Below the pieces are notes generated by a model, which did not search any database, was not told the DNA's origin, and was given only the letters and a program-made list of their open reading frames with translations. Shown here piece after piece: positions 47,575 to 59,100 of a stretch of DNA of 64,000 bases; position 1 is the stretch's first letter, and the number at the start of each line of letters is the position of its first letter. Both the position numbers and the translations under genes were made by a program. Source of the stretch: Gnetum montanum (taxonomy: Eukaryota > Streptophyta > Gnetopsida > Gnetales > Gnetaceae); assembly GCA_015680685.1 (NCBI GenBank), contig MNCI01035869.1:127937-191936 (forward strand), read 5' to 3'.

Positions 47575-48444
47575 TGATGAACCTTAAATTGGTTGTGTAA
47601 ACTTGGCTTCATCGACTAGGCCCCATCGATGCATAATTTGATCCATTGACATGGCCCCATCAATTTAGTATTTATTTATGCATATAAATACATGTTCACA
47701 CATGTTTATGACATATCTTGTCATAGTTGTAGTGGAGCTCTTGCACGATTATCATTTGAAAGTTACAATATTTTTCTAAGTGCTTGTAGTAGGAGTCAAG
47801 AGTGTACAAATCTTTATTTGAACACTGTTGTACCTAAGCACAATAGTGTGTGTGGCAACAAAGACTAGATTTTTGATAAACCTTGCAGCCGTTTGAAATT
47901 GATTAATTATTTATTTATGCATTTAATGTTTTATGTAATTTTCTTTAATGCTTTAAGTAATTAAATAATTAATTAGGATAAATTAAGCTAGATTAAATAA
48001 TGATTAATTAAGAACATAAGTATGACCACTTCGAGCATATGCTTGCCACTTGGTAATCCTAGTAACACTTAACGTTTGGTAACCTAGTAGCATTAAACGT
48101 CTTCAAGATGTGTGTGACAAGTGGGAATGGATGCTTATGTTAGGATTAGTTAGGTGTAGCTAGTTAGATTAAATTAGAAATTTAATTATTTTATCTTATT
48201 CATTATTCTTTACCCTTAGGCAACTTAAAACATAAAAATGATAAAAATCGTATGCCTTAGTTACACTTAACCATACCATTACATTTCACAAGTGTAATTA
48301 GGGAGACAACGATTGTAACGATTAGTTTCACTTCCTAGAGACTAGTGTGCTTAGAAGGCTATAAGTCCATGGAATTTGACTAGATCACATGTGAACACTT
48401 AGAGATTTGTATGGTTAGGCATAGGGACTACTCGTGGCTCATCA
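47575..48444 (+). repeat. B element 3' LTR
   Basis: 870 bases, beginning TGATGAACC and ending GGCTCATCA. TATA-like ATATAAATAC lies near 47684. It is colinear with the two 5' copies and with the solo LTRs at 50163 and 54478. CTTTT follows as the target duplication. Confidence 0.92.
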
Positions 48445-49830
48445 CTTTTCATTCTAGCACATTATTAAGAATGATAAGAAGTCAATCAAGTGAAACATAT
48501 GATGGGATTTGGGCATAAAAGGGATGGAATTGTGTTTGATATTAATGTTTCACTTATTATTGGAAATCCATGGGTGTCCCTTCAATAGGTTTCAAAAGGG
48601 TAGGAAAGGTAGGTGCTTGCTATGAGTAGGACCCACTTATGAATTTTTAATGGTTTGTAATTATGGATGAGTGAGCTCAAGCTTATCTCCCATGATATGA
48701 TAGTGGTTGCATGACATAAGATACTTGATTGGTTGCCTGCTTATGTGGTTGTGACTCAAAAAGCTTTAAGGTTTAATCGTAATGATTTCTTCCCACCTCA
48801 CCTTGCTTATGCTTGTTCATTTGATCTTTGGGTATTCTATATATCTTTCATTCTAATAATCCCCTTTCTTTTCTAGTCCTTAGATCATGAAAAATAGTAC
48901 ATTTGAGATTATGATTCAAATCCCAAGAGTTTCAATTTCATCTAGGGTAAGTTTTAGTGTCTTTGTCTTTCTGCTTCTTTTGTGGCTTGTTGGGTACGAT
49001 CATTAATGATTTAGATGAGTTTTGTATTTTGTGGCAAAATCTTAGAAAAAAGTTTTTAAGTGGGGCACATTGACACAATTATTTTGATACATCTTGATAT
49101 TTTAATGTATCACTATAAAAGGAGGTAGGGTCCAAAAATCTCTCTCATGTATTTTCCTTTCTTTCTATTATTTTCTTTCATTTTTGGTGGTTCAAACACA
49201 TCAAAATTTGCTCAATTTTCATTGCAAGCTAAATTCCTAATAATTTTACTAAGCATTTTCTACTTGTTCTTCCCATTTGTATTATTTTGTGTGGTTTAAG
49301 CCATGTGTATTACAAATTAGTTGTGGGAGAAAGACATCAATTCATATATGTATTTTATAAATTTGGCAGTTATTTAAAATATTTCTACATTACTTTCACT
49401 TATCCATGTGCATCTTGGTCCCATAGTTGTGATTATGTTTTTTTGGTGATCCCAAGAATTATGATTATCATTGTTCTGATGCATATTTGTTCTAACATTA
49501 GTATAATGCCTAGGGGACTTACTTGATTTTTAGAATTTTCTTAGCTCACCATGCTCAAGTGATTACATTTGGAATATCACAAGTCAAGTTGGAATGATAT
49601 TGAAAACTCTTAGTTATTGGTCTATGGTTCCACTAGAGAACCACCAATGGTAGAAGAAAAAGAGAAATAATAATAATTCTTGGATCCAACACTTACACTA
49701 GAGAAGCTACCCTCAAGAGAAAGATTTAGAGATAGGTAAACACATTCTTGAATTTTTAGTCAGGTATGTGCCTAGTAGGTGTTTCCTAAATGAGTGCTAG
49801 AGAAGCTAATGGAGGATGATCTAGAAGTTG
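48445..49830 (+). other. Post-pol spacer of forward G, right part
   Basis: This is the continuation of 33121-35069 after the B insertion. It aligns, in reverse, with about 20040-18600 of the reverse copy. It contains the internal TATA box at 49114. Downstream of that there is a pyrimidine-rich leader (49140-49300) and no clear frame until about 49831. Confidence 0.65.
49114..49122 (+). promoter_or_regulatory. Internal TATA box upstream of ORF3 (forward G)
   Basis: TATAAAAGG is a strong match to a plant TATA box, followed by a CT-rich leader typical of plant 5' UTRs. The reverse G copy keeps the same box with flanks AATGAATCAC instead of AATGTATCAC. It lies about 700 bases upstream of ORF3. 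Confidence 0.6.
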
Positions 49831-50162
49831 AAGACATAGAATAGGACAAGTGATGGCCCATCCATGAAGAGATAAATTACTAATAATTCCTTAAGATTAG
49901 TCCATCAAAACTCAAGAAGATACTATAGAGGATGAGATTTTATGAATACATTACCCAATTCTTCACTTGGTATTGACATGAGGTGGAAGAGTTCTACCTC
50001 AATGTAGCTATAGATGGTACCATGACATTGTCAAGAAGTTTCTCTACCTATTTCAACTTGGACAAATATTAGAGTTACAAGATTCTTGAATGACAAAGGT
50101 AATAATTAGCAATTGTGAACTCAAAAAAATGAGTCCAAACTTAATATGAAGGTCTTCAATAG
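49831..50162 (+). pseudogene. ORF3 of forward G, first part
   Basis: Readable stretches include FYEYITQFF and EVEEFYLNVAIDGTMTLSRS, which align with FYEYI and KIEELYQNLATNGVMTF of the reverse copy. This matches the VREFYANL part of the putative plant transposon protein domain. The frame is broken by stops and is cut at 50163 by the solo B LTR; it continues at 51019. Confidence 0.6.
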
Positions 50163-51018
50163 TGATGAGTCACCAAATAAGTGATCCGATATCAGATCCC
50201 CGATATCAGATACGCGATATTGGTATTGGATCCTTGATATTGGACACGTGATGTTAGAACCTGTCTCATTGGCTATAAATAAGAGATAGGGGCACTTGGT
50301 CTTGGGCATTAGTTTTTTAGTCCCTTAGTCGAATTTTTACAGTTTTTCTATTCTAGAGTTAGAATTATTTCTGAGTGTCGGCAGTAAGAGTCATAAAGTG
50401 AATGGATCTTTATTCAAGCATTGTGTACCTAAGCACACCTTGTGTCTGAAAATAAAGATGTACTTTGTGATAAACCTTGCAACATTTAGAATAGCTTAAT
50501 TATTGCAATTCATGTTATTTACTATTATTTGATGCTTTTAATAGTTAATTAATGTTATGTCATAGAATTATTAATTATCAATTACCAGTGAATTAGCACA
50601 CTCAGCACAACCATTTTTAGCATACGTGGAACACTTGGTAACCTAGTAACGATTAGCGTTTGGTAATCCCAGTAGTGTTACACTAGTTCAGGATGTGTTC
50701 AGAGAGTGGGAACAGATGCTGGTGTTAGGATTTGATTCACATTAGAGTTACAAAACCCATTAGTTAATTAAATCTTTTCATTGCACACACTTAGGAGACT
50801 AGGATAGAAAATATAAAAGAAAATCATAAAAATCATACACCTCAAGTTTACTTAACCATACAATTGTGCCTTACAAGTAAGCTTGGGAAGACAATGACTG
50901 CATAACTCATCCTTGTTTTGCATAGGTGCATAAGCACTTAATCCTCGAAGTTCGATCGGATCATGCGTGAATGCTTGTATTCGAATGATTGGTTGTAGGG
51001 GTACCTTGCCACTCATCA
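50163..51018 (+). repeat. Solo LTR of family B inside G ORF3
   Basis: 856 bases from TGATGAGTCACC to CACTCATCA, with TATAAATA at 50274-50281. The flanks are AATAG at 50158-50162 and AATAG at 51019-51023, a perfect five-base target duplication. No internal sequence remains, so the full element was lost by LTR-LTR recombination. The U3 region carries a GATATC-rich tandem repeat (50182-50252) not seen in the other family B LTRs here. Confidence 0.93.
50182..50252 (+). repeat. GATATC-rich tandem repeat in the solo B LTR
   Basis: Four imperfect units of about 17-20 bases share the word CGATATCAGAT or its relatives (CGATATCAGATCCC, CGATATCAGATACG, CGATATTGG, TGATATTGG). The core GATATC is palindromic. 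Position upstream of the TATA box suggests a U3 enhancer-like block. Confidence 0.75.
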
Positions 51019-53020
51019 AATAGGTATCCAAAGAGGATGTTAAAATGTTCAAGCTTTTAGTGGTTCAAAATATAATGTATATGATCATGATCCATAACTT
51101 CATACCCATCCATAAATCATTAACCATCTTTACTTGAGGAGAAAATATTATGATAATTATGTGAAATGATGCATCATTAACATTCCTAATTTTCTATTTA
51201 AAGCCCTAACTCAAAAAATTGAGGACGTGATTAGTGACAAGAGAAAAGTATATGCCTTTTTGAGGCTAATCATAAAGCTATGTAAAGTGGCATACATGCT
51301 TCACCATGTTGGAAGATACCCCATTTCAATTGGGATGGTAGATTGGACGAACATCATTGTGGTGGCCTCAAGAAGACATCTTGAAGTCATTGGGATAGTA
51401 CCTAATTTAGAGGATGAGATGCCATCAATTACAACATCTCATATTAAGCCATCTGAACAACTTTGCATGAGAATAGCAAGGGAATTCACAATGCCTTAGG
51501 CTTTATCATAAGCTTAGGTGCATTTACCTAGCCAATCAATGTTTCATCCACCTGGCTTCATCATTAGAAAAAGCTAGGAATCACTTTCTAATGATGGATT
51601 TTGGCCCATTATGCACATTGAAGGAGAAGGCTAAGTAGCTACAATCCATGTGGAAGTATCTAAGGAGCTTGGTAGTAAATTTATAGATATGATGGGGGTC
51701 ATATAAGTTGTGATGCTATATGAGAAGATCTCCTTGCATTTCCTCCTCTCTTATTGAATGATCCACCCATGAATCAAAATTGAAGCCTCATTTAGTCTCA
51801 TACAAATGTGCCAGTAAGAAGTATCTCCTCCTTATATTGTTTGAGGAGCATCATGCATAATGCTTGTCATGAGGTGGAAGTCCTTCAAGTACCTACTGAT
51901 CAACCTAGAATTAGTTAATGGATAGAATATGAATGAGGATAAGATTCATATGCCAATATCATGTTGAGGAATATTGATAGTAATATGGAGAAAAAACTCA
52001 TGAAGGTATGATTTGAGCCTAATATTATAGATGCTAATAGAATACTTTGTTTAAGTGTGTTACAGTGAAGCTAAGAAGAGGTATGGAAACTACAAGAACA
52101 ATTGGAAAACACCACATAATTGGTACCTATGCCTTCAACCATTATGTTCAAAGTGTGAATTGAGAAAGGCACAATAGGTTGGTGAAGAAGAAAATATTCA
52201 TGAAGGAAGACTTGAAGAGGTAAATATATATGTTAGAACATCAATCAAATAGTTAGAGAGATAAGCTAGGAAGGGGAGAAATAGATGCTTATTTTCTCCC
52301 ACTATGTATGAAGGCTTAAAGATGAAAGTTAGATCATGGTCCAGTTTAGGGATAAGTACCTTCATACCAAAAAAGAAAAGTGGAACATGTGGTAAGAGAT
52401 GGTCAAGAAGATGACCAAGGAAATTGATGAGCTCATGAGAGTACACTTGATTAAGCAAGTGACTTGGAAAGTTGAAGAGCATTGATTCCATAAATTGGTT
52501 ACTCTTTTGAATAAGCAAGTAACTAGATAATGATGATATATTAAAGAGAAATTTGATGCTTTCCACATGGAACTCCATCATATTAATGCATGTAAACCAA
52601 TACTATAGGAGAAGATGGATTTCTTGGAAAACATATGTATTCTTTTCCATAAGGTAGAAGCAGTAGTTCTTGAGAAAAGAGTTAAGGAAGAAAAATAAGA
52701 AATGTAAGTTGAGAATAAGTGATATTTACATGTCATTCAAAATTATATAGAAAGATTGCTCAATGAGTCAGAGGAATGAGTCCAAATAGCATTGGTTAAA
52801 TTCAAGATAACTTAGCACAAGCTCACCTGGATGAGGTGGTACCATGAGGAGCTTTAGGTAGAGGTAAAAAATCATAGGTGGATACTGTTGTATGAGTAGG
52901 AATGATGTAGCCATAGAATAGTAAGCTCTATGATAGGGTAACAAACCTTGAGACATAATTGCAGAGATTTCACATATCTATTCCTAACACTTTAGGCTTC
53001 TTCCTGTATCAAGTAAGCAT
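51019..53020 (+). pseudogene. ORF3 of forward G, second part
   Basis: Continues from 50162 after the solo LTR. It aligns with the reverse copy through MFKLLVVQNIMYMIMIHNF and the open block 51227-51499 (VYAFLRLIIKLCKVAYMLHH, YPISIGMVDWTNI). Later MDFLENICILFHKVEAVVLE (near 52615-52675) aligns with MDLLENMCILFHDVAMVVLE at 16620-16674 of the reverse copy. The C-terminal part is Glu/Lys/Leu-rich and helical, ending near 53020. Many in-frame stops are present. Two diverged copies with the same domain order support this as a genuine element protein. Confidence 0.65.
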
Positions 53021-53202
53021 GCTAGAGGGATTTTTATCCTCAACCATCATTCCTTAGCTCTTCTCAGTGAGGTGGCTTGTGTTGTATCATAGTCATGATT
53101 AGTTTTGTACATTTGTAAATAATTTGCATTAACCTTATCATAAATCTTGTTCCTATTTCATGTTTTAGAATACTAAAGCTATGTAGCTGGCTTTAATTAG
53201 TT

Positions 53203-53211
53203 ATGGAGAAA
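53203..53211 (+). other. Polypurine tract of forward G
   Basis: The short purine tract ATGGAGAAA precedes the LTR start TGATGAGTTG. The stretch before it matches the reverse copy at 3682-3732. Confidence 0.5.
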
Positions 53212-54178
53212 TGATGAGTTGTCTAGTAATATTTTGTATGTTGATTATAAGCTTTGGACTTAGGAATTATCATGTGCAGTCTATGTTTGATACCCTTGCA
53301 TTTGCGCTAGTGTGTTAACACTCTAGTGCATACTCCACTAGTAAACTTTGCACAGTTATAATTAAAAACAACTAGGATACATTAATAGACCTATGTTGAT
53401 GCCTGAGTATTAGGAAACTTAAACTATTTTATTGAAAAAATTATAAATAACTACATTGAGGTATCCTTAAGGATACTTTTGGAACTTTTAACATTTTCCA
53501 ATTTACTAAGTACTTTTCGCAATTGAGTTTGCAATAAGAGCTTTTCCTCCCTTGGGTAAGTTTGATATACTTCTCATTTTGTGTGTGTTTTGATTTGTCA
53601 CTTTCACAAGTGTGGCTAGACTTTGTTAGAGCACTACCTTGCTTTCATAGCTCAGAATCATTTGGTCATATGAATAAAGCTTATGAATTTCCAAATTTTC
53701 TATGAGTTAGATGCTGAAAACTATAAAAATACAAAAAATAAAAACATCATGAAAATCATAAAAATTAATTAATTAATTGATTGATTGATTTTGATAATGT
53801 TAAGTTGTGACAGTTCATCCTTATTTGAGAAGGTCATAATTGTATGACATGGTATTTTATGCATTATGTGTAAGAATTGTCACTTTTTGACAAAGGATAA
53901 CAATGCATGTATACTATTTATTGCTTTGTTCTTATATTTATAAAATACATAGAAATTATAAAATGTAAAATTAGAAATATTTTTTCTTCTTTGATCATGG
54001 AAACATGGGTTTTACGTGTATTATACGTTCCATATGTCTTTTACGTTTATTGAACGCAATGATATACATAACTATTCTTCACAATTCAATAAACATCATC
54101 TTCAAAAGTTAATAATTGGATTGCACTATGTTTTGTATGTTATGATTCCATTGGCCATGGTTGGTGGTACCCTTATCA
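53212..54178 (+). repeat. 3' LTR of forward G (G4)
   Basis: It begins TGATGAGTTG and ends CCCTTATCA. It aligns with 26215-27484 but lacks about 250-300 bases in the U3 part (between the GTGCA word near 53278 and CTAGTGCATAC). It is followed immediately by the continuation of the chromovirus integrase. Confidence 0.83.
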
Positions 54179-54477
54179 GTAGGCATACTAATCACTTACT
54201 TGTTGGATTGCTATGGAGGATAGAATGTAGCTAGGCACAAAATTAATTGAGTAAATCACATAGCAAGTTTGCATAGACCAAGAAGATATGAAGTTGACTC
54301 AAGTTTGCACAATCCAAGAATATATTAAGGTGACTGAGGATGGGTACACCAAGTATGCTAGCTTTAGAAGAAGATTGGTTGAATTTCAAGTTGGTAATTA
54401 TGTCTTTCTAAAAGTATCTCTAATAAAAGGATTAATGAGATTTGGGTGGAAAGTCAAGTTAGCCCTAAGATATCTAG
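54179..54477 (+). pseudogene. Chromovirus integrase, second piece
   Basis: It resumes where the first piece (ending 26214) stops. Blocks include LVGLLWRIECS (LCWFE.GE in the family), LKFAQSKN (the IKTAQSRQKSYAD region), and VEFQVGNYVFLKVS (54388-54417). WKVKLALRYL then precedes the cut by the solo B LTR at 54478. Order and spacing are those of a Tekay-type integrase C-terminal domain. The flanking bases GTACA/GTAGG are the weak duplication from the G insertion. Confidence 0.8.
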
Positions 54478-55342
54478 TGATGAAGTGTCATTAGTCGATG
54501 AGTTGACTAGTTCATGTATACGGGACATAGCCTTCCATGCATTGATGTGGCCTTGTTTACGTGGAGCCTATTTCGGCCTATAAATAAGAGGGCCTTCAGC
54601 TTCATTTAGGCATCTTTTAGTTAGTTGTAGTGAAGCTCTTGCAGTTTGTTCCTGCAGGAGATAGAATATTTTCCAAGTGCCCACAATAGGTGTAAGAAAA
54701 GTGGTCAGCTCTTTATTCGAGCGTTGATGTATCTGAGCCCATTGGAGTGAAGATAATAAAGATGAACTCTTCAAGCATTCCTTGCAACATTTGGACTTAG
54801 TAATTTATTGCATTCAATAGCTTAATATTTATATGCTTTGATAATTACTTAAGTTTATCGTATTATTAGTTTAATTGCTACCATTCATTCATAGCTCATA
54901 GAAACCATAAGTACGACCATCTCGAATGCAAACCCAACACTTGGTAACCCAATGATGCTTAACATCTGGTAGCCCAGTAGTGTTTAGGGGATGCTCAGAA
55001 TGTGCCTAGAAGATGGGATCAGATACTTATGCTAGGAATAGTTGAGATATAGATTAGGATAATTGTAGATTAGATAATATTTCATTCCTTTCTTTTCATA
55101 CCTTAATTAGATGCCAAAAGATAAGTAAAAAGCTATAAAAATCATTAGCCTTAATCTCACTTAACCATCGTAAATAAAACATCACAAGTGAGATTAGGAA
55201 GACAATGACCATTCTAACACAAGGTTTTGCTGGTTAGAGTCTGGTGTATGTTAAGTGCTTATAGTCTACAGAATTCAACCGAGTCGCGTGTGAACGCTCG
55301 TGATTCGTATGGTTGGGCATAGGGGTACCTAGCTACTCATCA
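54478..55342 (+). repeat. Solo LTR of family B inside chromovirus integrase
   Basis: 865 bases from TGATGAAGTG to CTCATCA, with TATAAATA at 54579-54586 and AATAAAG near 54756. TCTAG occurs on both sides (54473-54477 and 55343-55347), a perfect target duplication. It splits the integrase frame between RYL and the following GPFEIL-like sequence. Confidence 0.93.
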
Positions 55343-55676
55343 TCTAGGTTCATTTGAAATATTAAAGGAAATTGGAAGAGTAGCATATTAACTAGCATTG
55401 CTTCTAATTTTAGGAGAAATTCACAATGTCTTCCATGTTTCGTTCTTAAAGAAGTATGTTCCAAATGAAAGCTATATTATACAATGGAAAGAAATAGATT
55501 TTCAACAAAATATTAGTTACCAAGAATGTCCCATAAGGACTATAGATAGGGAAAAAAAATAATTATGGAATAAAGTAATTCCTATGGTGAAGGTCCTTTG
55601 AAAATGACATGGAAATTAAGAGATAACTAAAATTTCTAACATTTTTCAAGAGGAAACTTTTTGGACATGGAGAGGA
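55343..55676 (+). pseudogene. Chromovirus integrase C-terminus, third piece
   Basis: It continues the frame of 54477. The readable stretch IGRVAY..ALLLILGEIHNV then FHVSFLKKYVPNESYIIQW corresponds to the VAYRLALPP..VHNVFHVSMLRKYVPDP motif. FQQNISYQECPIRTID and a broken chromodomain-like end (LFGHGEDVIT) follow up to the LTR at 55677. It is highly decayed. The chromodomain itself is not confidently recognisable here. Confidence 0.8.
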
Positions 55677-56175
55677 TGTCATAACTAAAAATATAAATAT
55701 ATTTAATTATTTAGTGTAATGCATGTGTTTGATTCTTTAATGATATTAAATATGTTTTAATAAGTTAGCTCTAATTTTCTCAACTAAATCAAAGGATTAT
55801 ATTATTGTAGTTACTATTACTATTATTGTTGCAATTATCTTACATAAGTGAATGCAATCTAATTGTTAGAGTATTTTGTTAAAGTTTTGTATCATTTTTT
55901 ACTACTATTTAAGCTTAGTCATAGATATTCTATATATTTTATGATTAAATGTTGAAATCTAATTGCCCCTATAAGTTTTTTTTGTCAGTTACCATGCTTC
56001 TAAAAGTATTTAGCTATGCATATTTTATTTTTTATGTGTATTCAATTATGTATATTTAATCTTCATTGTGCACATTAATTCTTCCCATTTATTTTTTATT
56101 ATGCACATGTGATTATACCAAACTCTATTCATAGAGGATTTTGGATCCTAACCCTATTGAAGCCATATCCTCTAT
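55677..56175 (+). repeat. 3' LTR of chromovirus (family F)
   Basis: It begins TGTCATAACTAAAAATATAA straight after the integrase. It aligns with 1971-2469. The shared part ends near GAAGCCATAT at 56170 only because the other copy is interrupted there, so the true LTR end is somewhat further right and could not be fixed. No target duplication could be identified. Confidence 0.75.
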
Positions 56176-59100
56176 TCCTTTCATCATTAAACTAGAGTTT
56201 GAAGTTCATTTTGATTATAATTAACTATTGTATAAAAGTAATTTATTAAGGAAGTACCTTAGGATGGTGTTCTACCTAGCATTTGACTTTACCAATGTAT
56301 CTAGGATGTTCAAAAATGTTGGTTTTGATCCCTTGTTGGTTATGATGAGTGATGCTTAAACATCATTTTAGTATATGGTTGTGTAGTGCACTTGATAATA
56401 ATTCTATAGGTTTAAATAGAATTTGATTTAGAGTTTGTATGTACTTATGATTGGTATTTGAATATAAAAAGTATTAATTGAAAGGAAAATAAAAGAAATA
56501 AATTTATGAAAAGGTTTATGAAAAAAAATTAAAAAATTCAATTTAAAAGTAAGATGATCAAAAGAAATCATGTGATTGTGGAAAAGTTACAAGTAAAAGA
56601 AAAATATAAAAGTAAAATAAAATTATACATATAAGATATGCATATATATTATACACTTTATATTTTTTACTTCCTTTGTTTCTTTCACCATCTCTCTCCC
56701 TAGCATATTAGGTTTTTTTTATTTCCAAACAAAAATAGTTTTTCTTCATAGTTTTTTCATTTTGAAGTCATTTCCATTCATGTTGCTTTCATTTTGAGCT
56801 TGTTTTTTTCCATTTTTGAACACATACCAAGTCCACATGTCATGCTGCATGTGATGCTTCAGCTTATGAATAGATTTTTCTTAGTTTTAGTTCGCAAAGG
56901 ATGCATTAGTTTAAAGCAAAGCAAAAAATGATTTTGGGTGTTTCACATGGGAAAGAAAGCCAATAAAAAATATTGAAAGCTCGGCTAACATGGTAAAGAA
57001 TTCTATTTTATTTTCATTTTCATGTGGTTATAGTATTTTGTTATGGATTTTCTAATCTTCTTCTTTGCTTCTCAATTCTTCATTATTCTTTTATGATTTC
57101 AATTGTTATGCTAAGATTGTTCCAATTTTTGTTAGTTTGAGCTTAGTTTTATATGGAAATTTGTATTGTAGTTTTGTCCAAATCATCTTCTATCTTTTGG
57201 TGAATTTTTGGATTATATGGAAACATGGATAACTTATTTTTCTAATATTTTATAATTATTTTAAATTAGTCTTAATATAGATGAGATTTTGTAAGAATGT
57301 TTTTAGAAATTTGACTATTATGGACTTTTGGATATTTTGGAAATCTTTTGATTTGGGAATACAATAATAATGTATATGTGATTGATTTTGCTTAGTTGGT
57401 AGTGGAACGTATGAATCTTTTAGATGTATTTCTATGCATGCAATAGTGAAGTATTTTTTTAGTTGGATCCCTCCCATAGAAACAAGCATTTGGATGGATT
57501 TTACACCTTGGGTTTTGATTCATAAGTTCATGTAAGGTTAGAAAACTATATGAGATCATGTCATTAAGTAATTCAGTCTAGTGATGTATAGTGAGGCAAA
57601 TTCAAAACCTATTCTTTCAATGACATGTGTACCTCGACCATTGAGGATGTTAGTAATAAGGCAATTGCTAGGACTTGACCATGAGTGGCTTATTTGGAAT
57701 CACAAGAATAATTCAATGTTAGTAGTAAGTTTATTCCAAGACCTATTTGTATATTTTTTTGGGTAGTGAGGGTAACCAAGACCTAGCCTTTAAAGATGCC
57801 TAAATAAAATATACTCTTTGGATTTTTTTTGGAAAAGTTGTGATATCTTTGGACAGTAAATAATTAATAGGATAATATGATGTTAGTAGTGAGCTTATTC
57901 AAAGACTTATTAGTATATTCCTATCTTAGTGATGGAAACCAAGACCTATAATTCATGTTGGAAATTATAAACTTCATTTTTCAACTTGAGGAAAGATTTT
58001 ATCGTAAATGTAAGATGGGTAGTCCATTAGCTACAATCCTGCATACTTTGGCTTTTGAGGTTAAAACCATGCCTTAAATATTGTTATTGTCTCACTTCCC
58101 AAGTGGACAAAGTTGCCTCACATCTATATTTTGGCTTGGGAAGGCTGAAAATGCCATAAGAATGACCAAAATTAGCATTTTCATTAGTTTTTATAGAGGT
58201 ATAGTCTCAACTATGCTAGGACCACTATTCCTCGGTGTAGATGAAATTGATGAGATTTTCCATTTCCAACTAAGTGTAGTCAGCACCAAAACCCAACGAA
58301 GATGCAACGTTGGAACTATTGGGATTTTCTATTTTGGAATTGGTAGCATTGGTGACATTTTCTATTTCCATTTCCATTTCCATTTTTCCAACAATGGCCA
58401 ACGTAGTCACCCCAAGTCTTCAATAGTTGCAACATGGCTAGTGTAAACAATATTTTCCATGGTTTCCAGCATTTCCTGCAATTTTCAGAAATTTTCACAG
58501 TTTCCAACATTTTGGACAATTTTTAGCATTTTTCAACAACTTCAATGTAGTCCACCAAGGCCAATTAGAATAGTCATAAAAGTTCGTTTACTATTTATAA
58601 TAAATGCATGGCTTTGGTGGCTACGGTGTATTCCAAACTTACTATAAATGGTAACTACACTGAGAATTGTAACCATTGTAACCCGCAAATTGACATCAAT
58701 CTATTAGTAATTTGGATAGTGATGTGGAGGCCCCAAAAAAAGTAATTCACACCTATAAAACCCAAAAGTAGACACCTTATTCTAGGTTGACAACCTTGAG
58801 AAACTAGCATTTTTGGCATTTTTGCAACCAAGATCCTTTGTAAACTTGCAACTCCTTTAGCAAAAACTAGTATCTAAATTCGCTACAGAGACTCCCAAAG
58901 TGGTACAATTACACTAAAGGTGGAATACCATTTATGACCACAGTTGTTCATTTCGATGAAAACTAGTAAGGAGTTATTGGAAATGGGAGTTGGGAAGAAT
59001 CTGTATCATGGAGTTTGACATGAAACAAGGCCTACCAGCTCTAATGGACTTCAAGCTTCTTCCAAGTGACTTCTTGTGCATCTAGCACAAAATTTGTACC

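Larger units (their letters stand above)
35070..48444 (+). mobile_element. Athila-type LTR retrotransposon B, complete, with duplicated 5' LTR
   Basis: The element has LTR ends TGATGA and TCATCA, a tandem partial duplication of the 5' LTR (35070-35850 and 35872-36703), a tRNA-Asp primer site (36705-36722), gag, protease, RT, RNase H, integrase, a spacer with a TATA box, ORF3, polypurine tract and 3' LTR (47575-48444). The target duplication is CTTTC/CTTTT, one mismatch. The reverse G copy shows the empty site. All genes carry multiple stops, so the copy is dead. Two solo LTRs of the same family lie at 50163 and 54478. Confidence 0.9.
26215..54178 (+). mobile_element. Athila-type LTR retrotransposon G, forward copy with nested insertions
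   Basis: 5' LTR 26215-27484, tRNA-Asp primer site, gag from about 27870, protease, RT, RNase H, integrase to about 33110, spacer, ORF3 and 3' LTR 53212-54178. It splits the integrase of a chromovirus: reading stops inside PYExLYG at 26214 and resumes at the following Cys-Trp-region equivalent after 54178. Flanks are GTACA and GTAGG, a weak (3 of 5) target duplication. Inside it lie a complete B element (35070-48444) and a solo B LTR (50163-51018). Without them it would be about 13.7 kb. All reading frames are degraded. Confidence 0.85.

Noticed and set aside
52198-52581. 127-codon minus-strand frame
   Set aside because: It is the antisense shadow of ORF3 of the forward G element, which aligns with the reverse copy on the other strand.
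58081-58446. 121-codon plus frame
   Set aside because: Phe/Ile-rich with a hexamer repeat inside, no motif, and an overlapping minus-strand frame.
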